Shown here one piece after another: positions 53,171 to 63,059 of a stretch of 64,000 nt of DNA (positions are counted from its first letter, which is position 1; each line of letters starts with the position of its first letter). Where the stretch lies: positions 861,630 to 925,629 of the forward strand of contig NZ_CM001775.1 in the NCBI RefSeq assembly GCF_000332235.1, read 5' to 3'. The DNA comes from Geminocystis herdmanii PCC 6308 (lineage in GTDB: Bacteria; Cyanobacteriota; Cyanobacteriia; Cyanobacteriales; Cyanobacteriaceae). The position numbers and the translations under genes were made by a program. A model generated the notes under the pieces. The model searched no databases and was not told where the DNA came from. It was given only the letters and a program-made list of their open reading frames with translations.

Positions 53171-56100
53171 GTGAAAAAATTTATTATCATTGATCATTCT
53201 TTACAAGATTTACAAGGACATCATTTTGAATGTAGCGTATCTGTTGCAGAAGCATCTCAAAGATTAAACTATGAAGCGATTATTATTGCTAATAAAAATT
53301 TTTCTTCGGATTTTTACCCACAAAATATTAAAATTATTTCTGAATTTGAAGTTGATTGGTTTAATAATTCTACCCAAAAATTAACTAATTTTCAAAGTAA
53401 AATTAAGAGTTTAATTAATATTTTAGATGACTTTAATTTAGATAATTTTCTACATAAATATCGACAAAAAATTGATTATCAACTATTTAAACTTAAATTA
53501 ACTCAGCCTAAAAGTAGAGTCTTATTAGAAAAAATTGAAGGTAGTTTATTTAGGTTAATTCAATGGATAAAAGAAGATATTAAGTTACTAAAATTTGTTC
53601 CTTTAAGTCATACCATCTGGGGCATATTAAAAATTATTTTAGGAGTCATTAAATTTTCGTTTAAGGTAATTAATAAAAGTGTTAAAAAAATATTATTAAA
53701 ATTTATTAAAATCAGTCATAAAACCTTTGAAGAATCCTTAGAAAATACTCTTAATAATTTACAAGTAACCCTCGATGATCATATTTTTATTCATACTTTA
53801 GGTATCGAACAATTAGAAGAATTATTATACTTATTACAAAAGCAAAATCTCGCCAAGATACCGCAATATCATATTATGTTGAGACGAGATATTGACGATT
53901 CTCTCGTCAAAAATGCTCAGGGTATAGGCATTAAAGCCTGTTTAAATCAATTTTATCAGTGTCAATTTTCCTCTAGTAAAGTGAGATTTTATACCGATAC
54001 TCCTCAATTAGTCGATCGATATAATAGTTTATCACCGATTGAGTTTATCGAAATACCTGTACCTTTTAGACAAGAAAAATTATCGCAAAATTTACCTACA
54101 GAGAAAGAAAATCAACCCTTACATTTAGTTTATTTAGGAGATGCAAGAATTGAAAAAGGTTACTTACATTTACCGAATATAATTAAAGATTTATGGACAG
54201 ATTATTTAATCACGAAAAAACTAAGAATCACTATTCAATCTAACTTTAATATTAATAGTGGTGAAAAAGGAATTTTAAGCAGTAGATTAATCCTCGAACA
54301 ATATCCCGAAAGTATGGTAAAAATCATTAAAAATGCCATGACAACGGAGGAATATTATCAACTATTAATGAGTGCAGATTTGTTAGTTATTCCCTATGAT
54401 AATAAGAGTTATCGTCATCGCACTTCGGGAGTTTTAACGGAATCTTTAGCGGCAGGAAAGCCTGTAATTGTACCTGCAAATACTTGGTTAGCTAGTCAAA
54501 TTGACGACACAAGGGGAGAAGTTTATACCTATCCTCAAGAGATTAGTCAAAAAATTATCAAGGTGATTAATAATATTGAAGAATATCAAAAAAATGCTCA
54601 AGCATTTAGTCTTAATTGGTGTAAAAAACATTCCCCTGATAGTTTGATGAATCGCTTATTTTCTCCCTCTAGTTTTCAGCAGAATTTAACTAATAATCAT
54701 CAAGATATAATTTCTCAATCTACTATCAATCATCACCATAGTTTTTTATTTATTATACAGCTCGATCGAATTTTACAACTGGATATAACAGGGCAAATTA
54801 TCCTCAGTCATTTAGAGTATTTAACAGGGTGTAATAGTAAAATTTTTGTGATTATTTATTCTTTAACATCACCATTGATAGCAGAAAATGATGATTTATT
54901 TAGCAAAGCAAAGGAGATTTTAGCTAGTTATAATTTACAACAAATTTGGTTGATAAAAATAGCAGATTCTCCTCAATTTATTCCCAGTTTAGACAAAGAA
55001 AAATATTTCCGTGATTGTCATAATAGTCAACAAAGTTTAACCAGAAATTTAGTTGATATAAATAGTTTATCTATTCCTGAGAGTTTAGTTAATTATCTAC
55101 AGAATCAGGAAATAAATAATATTTTCTTAGATAGCATTTCTAGTCAAATTTTAGTTAACAAATTAGGATTAACTCATCTTTCTATTACTTGTCAAGTGTC
55201 ACAATTAGAATCTTATCAGTATGCCATAGAAAATAATCAAGAAATTGACTTACAGGAGTTAAAACAAGAGTTTAGTTTATTTAATCAAGTAAAAGTTATT
55301 TTAGTTAATCATCAATATTTAACTGAAAAAATTATTAATCAATATCCCACTTTAAAAGCCTATACTTTACCTCATTTTTATCCTCTTAATTCTGCCAAAA
55401 ATACTATTCATCATAGTAAAATTATTAATTTACTTTGGGGACATAATCAAGCTCAATATTATCAGATAATGAGTGATATTTTTATGGTAAATCATGATGG
55501 GGAAATGCTCGATCGTAAAACGGCGCTGAGCGATCGAACTCCTGATAAAATAAGTAAAAACATTGCTATTTTATACCCTTGGGGAGACATTTTAGAACGA
55601 AAAGCAGGAGCAAGTCAAAGGGTAGGGTTATTAATTGATTATTTACAAGAAAATAATAATCATATCTGGTTATTTACTACAGGAGAAGAAAAAGAGTTAT
55701 TATTAGATAATATTCGTTATACTTTTTATGAGCAAAATTCGGATAACTTCGACAACCTCAATCAAACTGATGAAGAAAACTTAAGAGAAAATAGCGATAT
55801 TATTACTCAAGATTGGCGTTGGAAAATGTATCATCAATTTGATAATGATTATAAGTTTAAAACTTGGCTAGAAAATATAGTCGATTGGGCAGATATAGTT
55901 ATTTTAGAATATCCTTTTTGGGGGAAAGTTGTCAGTAAAATCTGTACTCAAAAACAAGTTAAATTAATTATCACTGCCCATGATATTTTATGCAAACAAG
56001 TATCCCCTAATACCGATATTTATCAAACTTTATTAACAGAAGAAATTAACAGCTTAAAACAAGCTAATTATGTTATTAGTGTTGCCGAAAAAGACAAAGA

Positions 56101-56746
56101 ATTTTTAGAAGAATGGGGCATAAATAGTCAAGTTATTCCTAATCCTGTTAACCTTAATATTGCTCAACAAAATATAGTTATTAATCATAAACAACAATGG
56201 TTTAACTTGTATCCTTGGTTGACAGAAAATTACTGTTTATTTGTGGGTAGTGGACATTTTCCGAATCTGGAAGCGGTGAAAGAAATAAAAAATCTTGCCT
56301 CCATATATCAAGAAAAACAATACAATCCTCCTTGTAAATTTGTTGTGATTGGTAATTGTTGCCCTCCTGAAAATCAAGATAATTTTATCGCTTTAGGGAA
56401 GGTAGAATCAGAATTATTGACATTAGTTTATCAACAAGCTAAATTAGTTATTGTACCATTATTATCGGGTACTGGTTCATCTTTAAAAATTGCTGAAGCC
56501 ATGAGTTTTAGTAAAGTAATTATCGGTACAAATATTGCTTTTCGTGGTTATAATATTGAGCATAAAATTAATGGTATTATTGAAGATAATTTAAGACTTT
56601 ATCCCGATTCGATCGAGCAAATATTAAAAGACGATAATCTATTAAAATCTATGAGTGAAAATGCGAAAATTTTTGCTAAAAAATATGATTATAGAGTTTT
56701 ATATCAAGATTATTTAAACTTAATTAATCACGAGTTAGATAAGTAA
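53171..56746 (+). CDS. Large tandem glycosyltransferase (two GT4-like domains)
   Basis: 1191 aa from GTG 53171 (VKKFIIIDHSL); upstream in-frame codons overlap the preceding gene and are not convincing. Domain 1 (about 1-510) ends in the GT-B motif YRHRTSGVLTESLAAGKPVI. A central ~300-residue part is not recognised. Domain 2 (about 800-1190) begins IAILYPWGDILERKAGASQR and has VPLLSGTGSSLKIAEAMSFS and FRGYNI. A 21-bp repeat is inserted at about residues 780-788. Cytoplasmic; probably builds a surface glycan. Confidence 0.85.
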   Translation: MKKFIIIDHSLQDLQGHHFECSVSVAEASQRLNYEAIIIANKNFSSDFYPQNIKIISEFEVDWFNNSTQKLTNFQSKIKSLINILDDFNLDNFLHKYRQKIDYQLFKLKLTQPKSRVLLEKIEGSLFRLIQWIKEDIKLLKFVPLSHTIWGILKIILGVIKFSFKVINKSVKKILLKFIKISHKTFEESLENTLNNLQVTLDDHIFIHTLGIEQLEELLYLLQKQNLAKIPQYHIMLRRDIDDSLVKNAQGIGIKACLNQFYQCQFSSSKVRFYTDTPQLVDRYNSLSPIEFIEIPVPFRQEKLSQNLPTEKENQPLHLVYLGDARIEKGYLHLPNIIKDLWTDYLITKKLRITIQSNFNINSGEKGILSSRLILEQYPESMVKIIKNAMTTEEYYQLLMSADLLVIPYDNKSYRHRTSGVLTESLAAGKPVIVPANTWLASQIDDTRGEVYTYPQEISQKIIKVINNIEEYQKNAQAFSLNWCKKHSPDSLMNRLFSPSSFQQNLTNNHQDIISQSTINHHHSFLFIIQLDRILQLDITGQIILSHLEYLTGCNSKIFVIIYSLTSPLIAENDDLFSKAKEILASYNLQQIWLIKIADSPQFIPSLDKEKYFRDCHNSQQSLTRNLVDINSLSIPESLVNYLQNQEINNIFLDSISSQILVNKLGLTHLSITCQVSQLESYQYAIENNQEIDLQELKQEFSLFNQVKVILVNHQYLTEKIINQYPTLKAYTLPHFYPLNSAKNTIHHSKIINLLWGHNQAQYYQIMSDIFMVNHDGEMLDRKTALSDRTPDKISKNIAILYPWGDILERKAGASQRVGLLIDYLQENNNHIWLFTTGEEKELLLDNIRYTFYEQNSDNFDNLNQTDEENLRENSDIITQDWRWKMYHQFDNDYKFKTWLENIVDWADIVILEYPFWGKVVSKICTQKQVKLIITAHDILCKQVSPNTDIYQTLLTEEINSLKQANYVISVAEKDKEFLEEWGINSQVIPNPVNLNIAQQNIVINHKQQWFNLYPWLTENYCLFVGSGHFPNLEAVKEIKNLASIYQEKQYNPPCKFVVIGNCCPPENQDNFIALGKVESELLTLVYQQAKLVIVPLLSGTGSSLKIAEAMSFSKVIIGTNIAFRGYNIEHKINGIIEDNLRLYPDSIEQILKDDNLLKSMSENAKIFAKKYDYRVLYQDYLNLINHELDK
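55510..55536 (+). repeat. 21-bp CGATCG-delimited repeat inserted in a glycosyltransferase
   Basis: CGATCG at 55510 and 55531, 21 bp apart, enclosing TAAAACGGCGCTGAG. Read here as DRKTALSDR, a frame different from those in pstS and the recJ-like gene. Confidence 0.8.
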
Positions 56747-56788
56747 GATATTCAAATGGAATAAAAACAAAATCTTTTTTATAGAAGT

Positions 56789-56827
56789 GCTAAAATAAGG
56801 GTTAAAACCCTTACTACAAACCTATTG
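56789..56827 (-). repeat. Partial MITE-like element between glycosyltransferase and P450
   Basis: On the minus strand CAATAGGTTTGTAGTAAGGG then TTTTAACCCTT matches 37681-37710, but the central palindrome reads GGGTTTTAACCC instead of GGGCTTTAGCCC, a paired change. Confidence 0.65.
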
Positions 56828-56840
56828 AATTTTCTAGCTT

Positions 56841-58187
56841 ATGGCACAAATCAATGTTTTAACAACTCCGATTATTCAACAAAAAATTAAATGGGTACTT
56901 GATCCTGTAGGATATTTAAGAGAGGCTTATAAACAACATCCAGACATTTTCACTGCTAGTATATCGGGTTTAGGTAGTGATTCATTAGTTTTTGTGAGTC
57001 ATCCCCAAGCTATACAACAAATTTTAACAAACGATCGACAACAATTTTTTGCGAATGGAGAATTAAATAGTATTTTGACTCCCGTAGTTGGTTTTTCTTC
57101 CTTGTTGTCTTTAGATGGTGAAAATCATAAACGAGAAAGAAAATTATTGATGCCTTCTTTTCATGGAGAAAGAATGGAAATTTATGCCGATTTAATTACA
57201 GAAATTACTGAAAATATTTTTAGTAATTTAAAACAAGGAGAGGTTTTTATTGCAAGGGAATTAATGCAAGAAATCTCTTTACAAGTCATCATGAAAATTG
57301 TTTTTGGCTTGTCAGAAGGCCATCGATTTGATAGAATGAAAGACCTAATTAAAGCTATACTCGATCGATTTAATAACCCTATTAACATTAGTTTCTTATT
57401 CTATGATAAACTGCAAAAAGACTTCGGAGCATGGAGTCCATGGGGTAGTTTTATTCGTACAAGAAAGGCATTAGACGAGTTAATTTACAATGAAATTAAT
57501 TTGCGTCGTCAAGAAAATAATCAGGATAAAAACGATATTCTTTCCACCCTGCTGACGGCAGTGGATGAAGAAGGGCAACCCATGAGCGACTTAGAATTAC
57601 GAGATGAATTAATGTTAATGCTATTTGCAGGGCATGAAACAACTGCCATCGCCATGACATGGGCGTTATATTGGTTACACCGTCAACCAGAAGTTAAAAC
57701 AAAGTTACTAGCAGAATTAGCTGAAAATGTCGATCGAGATGGTGCTAGTATTTTTAAACTACCCTATTTAACCGCAGTCTGTAACGAAATCTTAAGGATT
57801 CATCCCGTAGCGATGTTAACTTTTCCTCGACAGGTGATGACAGAGACAGAATTATTAGGGCAAAAAATTACTAAAAATACAGTACTATTAGGGTGTATTT
57901 ATTTAACTCATCATCGAGAAGACTTATACCCCGAAGCAGATAAATTTCAACCCGAAAGATTTTTAAATCGTCAATATTCACCCTATGAATTTATGCCTTT
58001 TGGCGGTGGAGTTAGACGTTGTTTAGGGGAAGTTTTAGCCTTGTATGAAATGAAACTTTCGATCGTGCATATTATCACGAATTATGATTTAAGTCTAGCA
58101 GAAAAAAAAGTCTTAAAACCCAAAAGAAGAGGAGTTGTTTTAAGCCCAGAAAGTGGTGTTAAAATGATTTTTAATGGCAAAAAGTAA
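56841..58187 (+). CDS. Cytochrome P450 (CYP110-like)
   Basis: Haem monooxygenase, 448 aa, soluble. I-helix LFAGHETTAIAMTWALYW, ExxR motif in NEILRIHP, and the haem loop FMPFGGGVRRCLGEVLALYEM with the axial Cys. Closest in style to the cyanobacterial CYP110 family (putative fatty acid or terpenoid hydroxylases). No redox partner or biosynthetic cluster adjacent. Confidence 0.92.
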   Translation: MAQINVLTTPIIQQKIKWVLDPVGYLREAYKQHPDIFTASISGLGSDSLVFVSHPQAIQQILTNDRQQFFANGELNSILTPVVGFSSLLSLDGENHKRERKLLMPSFHGERMEIYADLITEITENIFSNLKQGEVFIARELMQEISLQVIMKIVFGLSEGHRFDRMKDLIKAILDRFNNPINISFLFYDKLQKDFGAWSPWGSFIRTRKALDELIYNEINLRRQENNQDKNDILSTLLTAVDEEGQPMSDLELRDELMLMLFAGHETTAIAMTWALYWLHRQPEVKTKLLAELAENVDRDGASIFKLPYLTAVCNEILRIHPVAMLTFPRQVMTETELLGQKITKNTVLLGCIYLTHHREDLYPEADKFQPERFLNRQYSPYEFMPFGGGVRRCLGEVLALYEMKLSIVHIITNYDLSLAEKKVLKPKRRGVVLSPESGVKMIFNGKK

Positions 58188-58226
58188 TGGAGAATGCAGA
58201 ATGGAGAATGCAGAATGCAGAATGAA
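58186..58226. repeat. Heptanucleotide tandem repeat (ATG(G/C)AGA)
   Basis: Five to six heptamers starting at the P450 stop codon. Confidence 0.8.
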
Positions 58227-58245
58227 TAGGAGATACTTTTAATTA

Positions 58246-58310
58246 TTAATTCCTAATTCCTAACTCCTAATTCTTAATTCTTAATTCTTAATTCTTAATT
58301 CTTAATTCTT
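58246..58310. repeat. Heptanucleotide tandem repeat (TTAATTC)
   Basis: About nine units of TTAATTC and variants, running into the stop codon of the ylqD-like gene on the minus strand. Confidence 0.85.
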
Positions 58311-58737
58311 ATAAACTTCCTCTAATTTCCTCAATTACTCCATCTCGTAAAATGATTTCCACATTCAGTTTTTCTACTAAATTATCACCTTCTTGAACAT
58401 CAAAAAAACTTTCCATTTGTGCTTGAAAAACCTCCTGCCCTAATTCTAATAATTGCACTTGTTGCATTTGCTGTAAAAATTGGTTTTTTTGTTGCAACAT
58501 TTCCCCTTTTTTCTGATTAACTTGCCCTTGAATATTCTCAATTTGTTGAGGTGCTTGTAAACTGCCTTGTTTTCTAATTTCAGCGATGGCACTTTGACCT
58601 TGTTGATCTAACTGTATCATTTGTTGGTCAATTTGAGCAATTTGTGCTTGTAACTGTTTTTGTGCTTCATCCTGCCAAGCTGGAGTAACAATTACTTTGA
58701 CATTGACTGGACGTTTTAAGGTTAATTTGTTTGTCAT
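58309..58737 (-). CDS. YlqD family protein
   Basis: 142 aa. N-terminal LKRPVNVKVIVTPAWQDEAQ and C-terminal NVEIILRDGVIEEIRGSL strands flank a Gln-rich coiled coil (about 25-105), the layout of the YlqD family conserved in cyanobacteria and Firmicutes. Function unknown; soluble. Confidence 0.88.
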   Translation of the reverse strand: MTNKLTLKRPVNVKVIVTPAWQDEAQKQLQAQIAQIDQQMIQLDQQGQSAIAEIRKQGSLQAPQQIENIQGQVNQKKGEMLQQKNQFLQQMQQVQLLELGQEVFQAQMESFFDVQEGDNLVEKLNVEIILRDGVIEEIRGSL

Positions 58738-58963
58738 GATACAGAAATTTTCTCTCGTTTTAATGCTAATTTTTTTTGTACTTTCAGTATGATTGAGAAT
58801 TGAGAATTAATCAATCATTGTGGTTAAAATCATGAAAATCAATCAATCACCCTCCTTGAAACAAATAAGTATATTAGTTCTATTCTCCTCTGAGAGAATC
58901 AGGTGAATCTATGTTAACCGAGTGGGAAATTAAAATCATACAAATAATTGTTTTGCGTAACTA

Positions 58964-59749
58964 CTATAATTTATTAGTGAGTTGACGAGCTTTGTAAAAA
59001 GTTTCTAAACTATGGGTATCCCCCACAAAACGCCAGTGCCAAGGCTCGTAACTGATACCTTGTAAATTATCAGGGGTAAAAGACAATTCAAAGCTATATT
59101 TAGCGGCATTTTGGCTTAACCATTTGTAGGCGGGAGTTTGTTCAAAATTGGTGTTTAAATTAGTTGCAGGTGCATTACCGTCTCCAATGTCAACAGCGTA
59201 TCCTGTATGATGTTCACTGTATCCCGGTGGAGCGCTTACTTCCGCTCTTTTTGAGGTGGGTTGTTTCCGTTGTTCTTTAATTTTAAAAAAGAGATATTCT
59301 TGATCTGAGATCGATCGAAATCCAGAAATGGGAGTTAAAATGATACCTTGTGCCCTTGCATCCCTCTGCATTTGTAAGAATTTATCGGCGGCTTTTTCTC
59401 TTAAACGAATCGCACCATCACGAGTTATGGGTTTTAACTCACTTTGAGGGGCTTCTTCGTAGGCTAAATGTCCTAAAATATTATCGGGGATTGCTTCTTC
59501 ATTTGGAGGGGGTGGGGTAGATTCATCGGGGCTAGTGACAACTTCTTCTTCCGTGGTTGGAGTATTATTAACCTGTGGTGACGGGGCAGAATCGCCATTG
59601 TTGAATAATAATAAAACTACTGCTAATAATCCCACCGTAGCCCCAATTATACCAATAATCAGTATTTTAGGTTCGATCGATCGATTTCCCTTACTGGGGG
59701 TTTTTTGTAATTCCCTTAAAGCAACTGGAATTTCATCCATAGACTTCAC
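58964..59749 (-). CDS. VanY-type D-alanyl-D-alanine carboxypeptidase
   Basis: Trims peptidoglycan stem peptides in the periplasm. 261 aa: an N-terminal membrane anchor (about 28-50), a Pro/Thr/Glu linker, and an M15B peptidase domain with ISGFRSISDQEYLFF, the zinc ligands in SEHHTGYAVDIGD (His, Asp) and EPWHWRFVG (His). All three ligands are present. Confidence 0.9.
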   Translation of the reverse strand: MKSMDEIPVALRELQKTPSKGNRSIEPKILIIGIIGATVGLLAVVLLLFNNGDSAPSPQVNNTPTTEEEVVTSPDESTPPPPNEEAIPDNILGHLAYEEAPQSELKPITRDGAIRLREKAADKFLQMQRDARAQGIILTPISGFRSISDQEYLFFKIKEQRKQPTSKRAEVSAPPGYSEHHTGYAVDIGDGNAPATNLNTNFEQTPAYKWLSQNAAKYSFELSFTPDNLQGISYEPWHWRFVGDTHSLETFYKARQLTNKL

Positions 59750-59910
59750 ATTTCTTGATTTAATCTTAATTATTTTAGCCTTTGTTGTACTAATTAGGCG
59801 TTGCTTAAAAAGTATTTTGATGAGGGGAGGAGAAAAGAGTTAGGAGTGAGGAGATAGGAGAAATACCTAAAAATCAAGGTTTCAGGATTTTGTCTATATA
59901 AAAATAAAAT

Positions 59911-60780
59911 TTAGTCAAAACCATCATAAAAAGTTCGATCGAATTTTGTCGCCCCCTGTATTTTTACCACCTTACTAGCAAATTCTTGCGCCCGTTGAAG
60001 GGTGGTAGATATATCCCATTGTTTGAGGATACCCAAAATTAACACACTAGAAAAAGCATCTCCTGCGCCTACGGTATCAACGACGACGGTATTTTGAGAG
60101 GGAGAAACTTGATAATTTTGCTGAGGTGAGGTGAAAGAAGTTGCCCCAGCTTTGCCTTGAGTTAAGGTAATTTGGGTTAAGGAATAATGACTAAATAAGT
60201 AATTAATTTGACTTTCTGTATTTTTTTCTTGAGGTACTATTAAGGGCAATTCATCTTGATTCAATTTTAACCATGATGTTTGCGATAGTAGGGATTCGAT
60301 CGAGCTTAAATCCCAAAAGGGCGATCGTAAGTTAACATCAAAGAAGATAGAAGGAGAAACATCCTTTTTGATACTATCAAGGGTTGCTTGAGAAGTCTGA
60401 TTTCGTAAAGCTAAACTGCCATGATAAAGAAGACTATTTTTATCAAGATAGGGAATAGAAGATGAGTCTATAAAATCATAGGCACTATTTTGGACAATAT
60501 CATAATAAGGCTCATTATCCTTAAATTTTACATCTACAACTCCTGTGGGGTATTGCTTATCAGTTTGTATTCCCGATAAATCCATGCCCCAATCCTTCAT
60601 ACTTTGTTTAATCTTTTCTCCTTCGGAGTCATTACCGACACGGGAGATAAATAAAGGAGAGACTCCAAAACCTTGTAAATGCCACGCCACATTAAAGGGT
60701 GCGCCACCCAATACCATTTTACCATCAGGAAATCGATCGAACAAAACTTCACCAAAAATAATTACTTGTGAATGAGTCAT
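59911..60780 (-). CDS. PfkB family sugar kinase (fructokinase-like)
   Basis: 289-aa ribokinase-fold enzyme. FGEVLFDRFPDGKMVLGGAP starts the sugar-binding lid, NVAWHLQGFG follows, and the C-terminal anion hole VDTVGAGDAFSSVLILGIL carries the catalytic Asp. The DRFPDG and GGAPFNVAWHL motifs favour fructokinase. A 168-bp heptamer array starts 20 nt upstream of the ATG. Confidence 0.88.
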   Translation of the reverse strand: MTHSQVIIFGEVLFDRFPDGKMVLGGAPFNVAWHLQGFGVSPLFISRVGNDSEGEKIKQSMKDWGMDLSGIQTDKQYPTGVVDVKFKDNEPYYDIVQNSAYDFIDSSSIPYLDKNSLLYHGSLALRNQTSQATLDSIKKDVSPSIFFDVNLRSPFWDLSSIESLLSQTSWLKLNQDELPLIVPQEKNTESQINYLFSHYSLTQITLTQGKAGATSFTSPQQNYQVSPSQNTVVVDTVGAGDAFSSVLILGILKQWDISTTLQRAQEFASKVVKIQGATKFDRTFYDGFD

Positions 60781-60800
60781 AAATTGATAATTAATAATAA

Positions 60801-60968
60801 AGAATAGGAAATAGGGAATAGGAAATAGGGAATAGGAAATAGGGAATAGGAAATAGGGAATAGGAAATAGGGAATAGGAAATAGGGAATAGGAAATAGGG
60901 AATAGGGAATAGGGAATAGGAAATAGGGAATAGGGAATAGGGAATAGGGAATAGGGAATAGGGAATAG
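60801..60968. repeat. Long heptanucleotide tandem array (GAATAGG/GAAATAG, ~24 units)
   Basis: 168 bases of alternating GAATAGG and GAAATAG heptamers, the longest array in the window. A frame through it translates as an LFPIPYS repeat and is not a gene. Confidence 0.92.
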
Positions 60969-60987
60969 CGTGTTAATCAATAGCCCA

Positions 60988-61036
60988 CCGTGTAATGAAT
61001 TACACGGACAACAATATAACGTTCAATAAATTGAAC
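60988..61036. repeat. Double-palindrome repeat, copy 2
   Basis: CCGTGTAATGAATTACACGG (60988-61007), 13 nt, GTTCAATAAATTGAAC (61021-61036). Matches 37587-37635; the stem base pair A-T there is C-G here. Confidence 0.75.
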
Positions 61037-61060
61037 TCTAAATTTTTGAAAGAGGGTAAC

Positions 61061-61105
61061 ATTCTTAATTCTTAATTCTTAATTCTTAATTCTTAATTCT
61101 TAATT
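61061..61105. repeat. Heptanucleotide tandem repeat (ATTCTTA)
   Basis: Six units of ATTCTTA supplying the 3' end of the methyltransferase gene on the minus strand, including its stop. Confidence 0.85.
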
Positions 61106-62026
61106 AATTTTCTGAGCAATAATAGCTCGATGACGGCAACTAATAGGCACAATTTTAGGGGTTGAAAATCCATATTTAGTGAACACAGATGCCATATCTA
61201 AGCTAAAATATTGATCTAAATAAGGCTCAGTACTTTTTAATAAAGTCAAGACATAACGAGGCATTTTTTGATAAATTTCTGATTGTGGATTCATGTCCAT
61301 GATGGCAAAAAAACCACCTTTTTTAAGGAGTTTATTACTATGGGAAATAATATTTTCTGCTGCCGATTGAGGTAATTCATGAAAGATTAAAAAATTGGAA
61401 ATTAAATCAAAAGATTCGAGGGGTAAATTGTTATTTTCTCCTGCGTCATGAATCCAATTAATGGTTTTTCCTTTCTGTTGTGCTTGATATTTGGCAACCG
61501 CTAAAAAATAGGGAGATAAATCTAACCCTGAAATGTGACTGTGAGGATAGGCTTCCTGTAAAGCAAATGTACTTAAACCGACACCGCAACCAATATCTAA
61601 GATATTCTCAGGATTTGTTGATATTTGGGTTTGTAAAAATTCATGATAGCTTTTTCTCAGATTTCGATCGCCATCAGGTTGGGGAGTTTTCGAGTAGATA
61701 GTAGAATGCACACTATAAGCGGCAGATTCTAATTCCCAAGCGGCATCCCAACTCATATTACCTTTTTCGTAGGCATGAAAAGAGGTTAAATAATAGGGGG
61801 GATATTGAAGATTCGGATTTTCGATGGCGTTAATTTCTTCCTGCCAAGAATGATTTTGCAGATTCTGCACGTTATCTTCCCAATTTACCCCAATCAGATG
61901 CGCTCGTTTGATGATCATTTTTCGAGCTTGGGCTTTCGCAAATTCCGCTAAGGGTTTAATATTGAGTAATCCGTTGATTAATTTTGTACTAAAATTTTGT
62001 TTAAGTTCGATCGTGCTTGATGTCAT
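61100..62026 (-). CDS. Class I SAM-dependent methyltransferase
   Basis: 308 aa. A ~135-residue helical N-terminal part (with NPNLQYPPYYLTSFHAYEKG) precedes the Rossmann core: motif I ENILDIGCGVGLSTFAL, SGLDLSPYFLAVAKY, DLISNFLIFHELP. Substrate unknown; the N-terminal region is shared with a conserved cyanobacterial methyltransferase group. Possibly co-transcribed with the SRPBCC gene 67 nt upstream. Confidence 0.85.
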   Translation of the reverse strand: MTSSTIELKQNFSTKLINGLLNIKPLAEFAKAQARKMIIKRAHLIGVNWEDNVQNLQNHSWQEEINAIENPNLQYPPYYLTSFHAYEKGNMSWDAAWELESAAYSVHSTIYSKTPQPDGDRNLRKSYHEFLQTQISTNPENILDIGCGVGLSTFALQEAYPHSHISGLDLSPYFLAVAKYQAQQKGKTINWIHDAGENNNLPLESFDLISNFLIFHELPQSAAENIISHSNKLLKKGGFFAIMDMNPQSEIYQKMPRYVLTLLKSTEPYLDQYFSLDMASVFTKYGFSTPKIVPISCRHRAIIAQKIN

Positions 62027-62093
62027 ATAAATAATTGAGAATGGAAAATGAAAAATGTCTAATGAAAAATGAATAATAATTGATTAATACCTA

Positions 62094-62546
62094 TTACCTA
62101 TGAATTTCTAATTCGTTTTTAGTAATTTGATGACGATAACGAAACATATCTTCAAGGCGAGAATTTACCCACCACCCTAGCATAATATCACTTAACCAAC
62201 CACCGGGTATTTGGTACTCGATCGAATCCGTTAAAATAGTATCCGTACCTTTAGCCTCAAAACGATGATAATGTACCCATGAATCCATAGGTCCTTCGAT
62301 TTGTTCATCCGTAAATAGTTTATACTGTTGGTATTGAGTATGACGGGCTACCCAAAGAATATTGATAAAGCCAAACATCAGCAAAAATTCGCTAGTCGCA
62401 CCAATATTTAAACCCCCTTGTCGGCGAATTACTTTGACAGGTTGCCAAGGAGGAGTAAGTAATTCGAGAATATCATCTCTTTCGTGAAACTGCCAAACTT
62501 TCTCTACAGAAGCCTTAATTTGACTGGAATATTGAAATTTAACCAT
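62094..62546 (-). CDS. SRPBCC (START-like) family protein
   Basis: 150-aa lipid/aromatic-binding fold: FQYSSQIKASVEKVWQFHER, LTPPWQPVKVIRRQGGLNIG, WVHYHRFEAKGTDTILTDSI and C-terminal helix GWWVNSRLEDMFRYRHQIT, typical of the cyclase/dehydrase or YfiR-like cell-inhibition group. No signal peptide. Ligand unknown. Confidence 0.88.
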   Translation of the reverse strand: MVKFQYSSQIKASVEKVWQFHERDDILELLTPPWQPVKVIRRQGGLNIGATSEFLLMFGFINILWVARHTQYQQYKLFTDEQIEGPMDSWVHYHRFEAKGTDTILTDSIEYQIPGGWLSDIMLGWWVNSRLEDMFRYRHQITKNELEIHR

Positions 62547-62799
62547 AAAACCTTTGTCATTCTCCTGATGTTTTTTGAGGGGATATACGATCGAACTATT
62601 CTGTCATTGCAAAGCACGAACCTTCCCCTATATTTTCTTTTCTAACTCTGATACTATACATAAAAATAACAGAAAAAATCCTCAAAAGTGAAAACCGATA
62701 AGTTATATTATCGAATACTCTTAAAATCATATTTACTTATGAATATCATGTATTTTATTCATTAGTTACCTCCAAAAAATTGATGCTATAGTTAGTAAA

Positions 62800-63054
62800 T
62801 TAGTAATGGTAACGACACTGAATAATAATAATCTCATCGTCTAATAACTGATAAATTAATCGATGTTCTTGATTAATACGTCTTGACCACAATCCACTAA
62901 AATCAAACTTTAAGAGTTCAGGTTTGCCAATACCATCAAATGGGTTTCTTTCTATATCTTTAATGATTTGATTAATTCTTTTTAATGTTTTTTTATCTTG
63001 ATTTTGCCAATATAAATAATCATGCCAACCGTCTTCTAAAAAGGAAATTTTCAT
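62800..63054 (-). CDS. yoeB: Txe/YoeB family toxin
   Basis: 84-aa ribosome-dependent mRNA interferase. Family sequence WHDYLYWQNQDKKTLKRINQ, then RNPFDGIGKPELLKFDFSGL, WSRRINQEHRLIYQL and the C-terminal IIQCRYHY with the catalytic His. Five nt downstream of the YefM antitoxin. Confidence 0.95.
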   Translation of the reverse strand: MKISFLEDGWHDYLYWQNQDKKTLKRINQIIKDIERNPFDGIGKPELLKFDFSGLWSRRINQEHRLIYQLLDDEIIIIQCRYHY

Positions 63055-63059
63055 GATTA

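Noticed and set aside
60777-60980. 67-aa frame with LFPIPYS repeats
   Set aside because: It is only the translation of a 7-bp tandem array; no ribosome site or non-repeat sequence.
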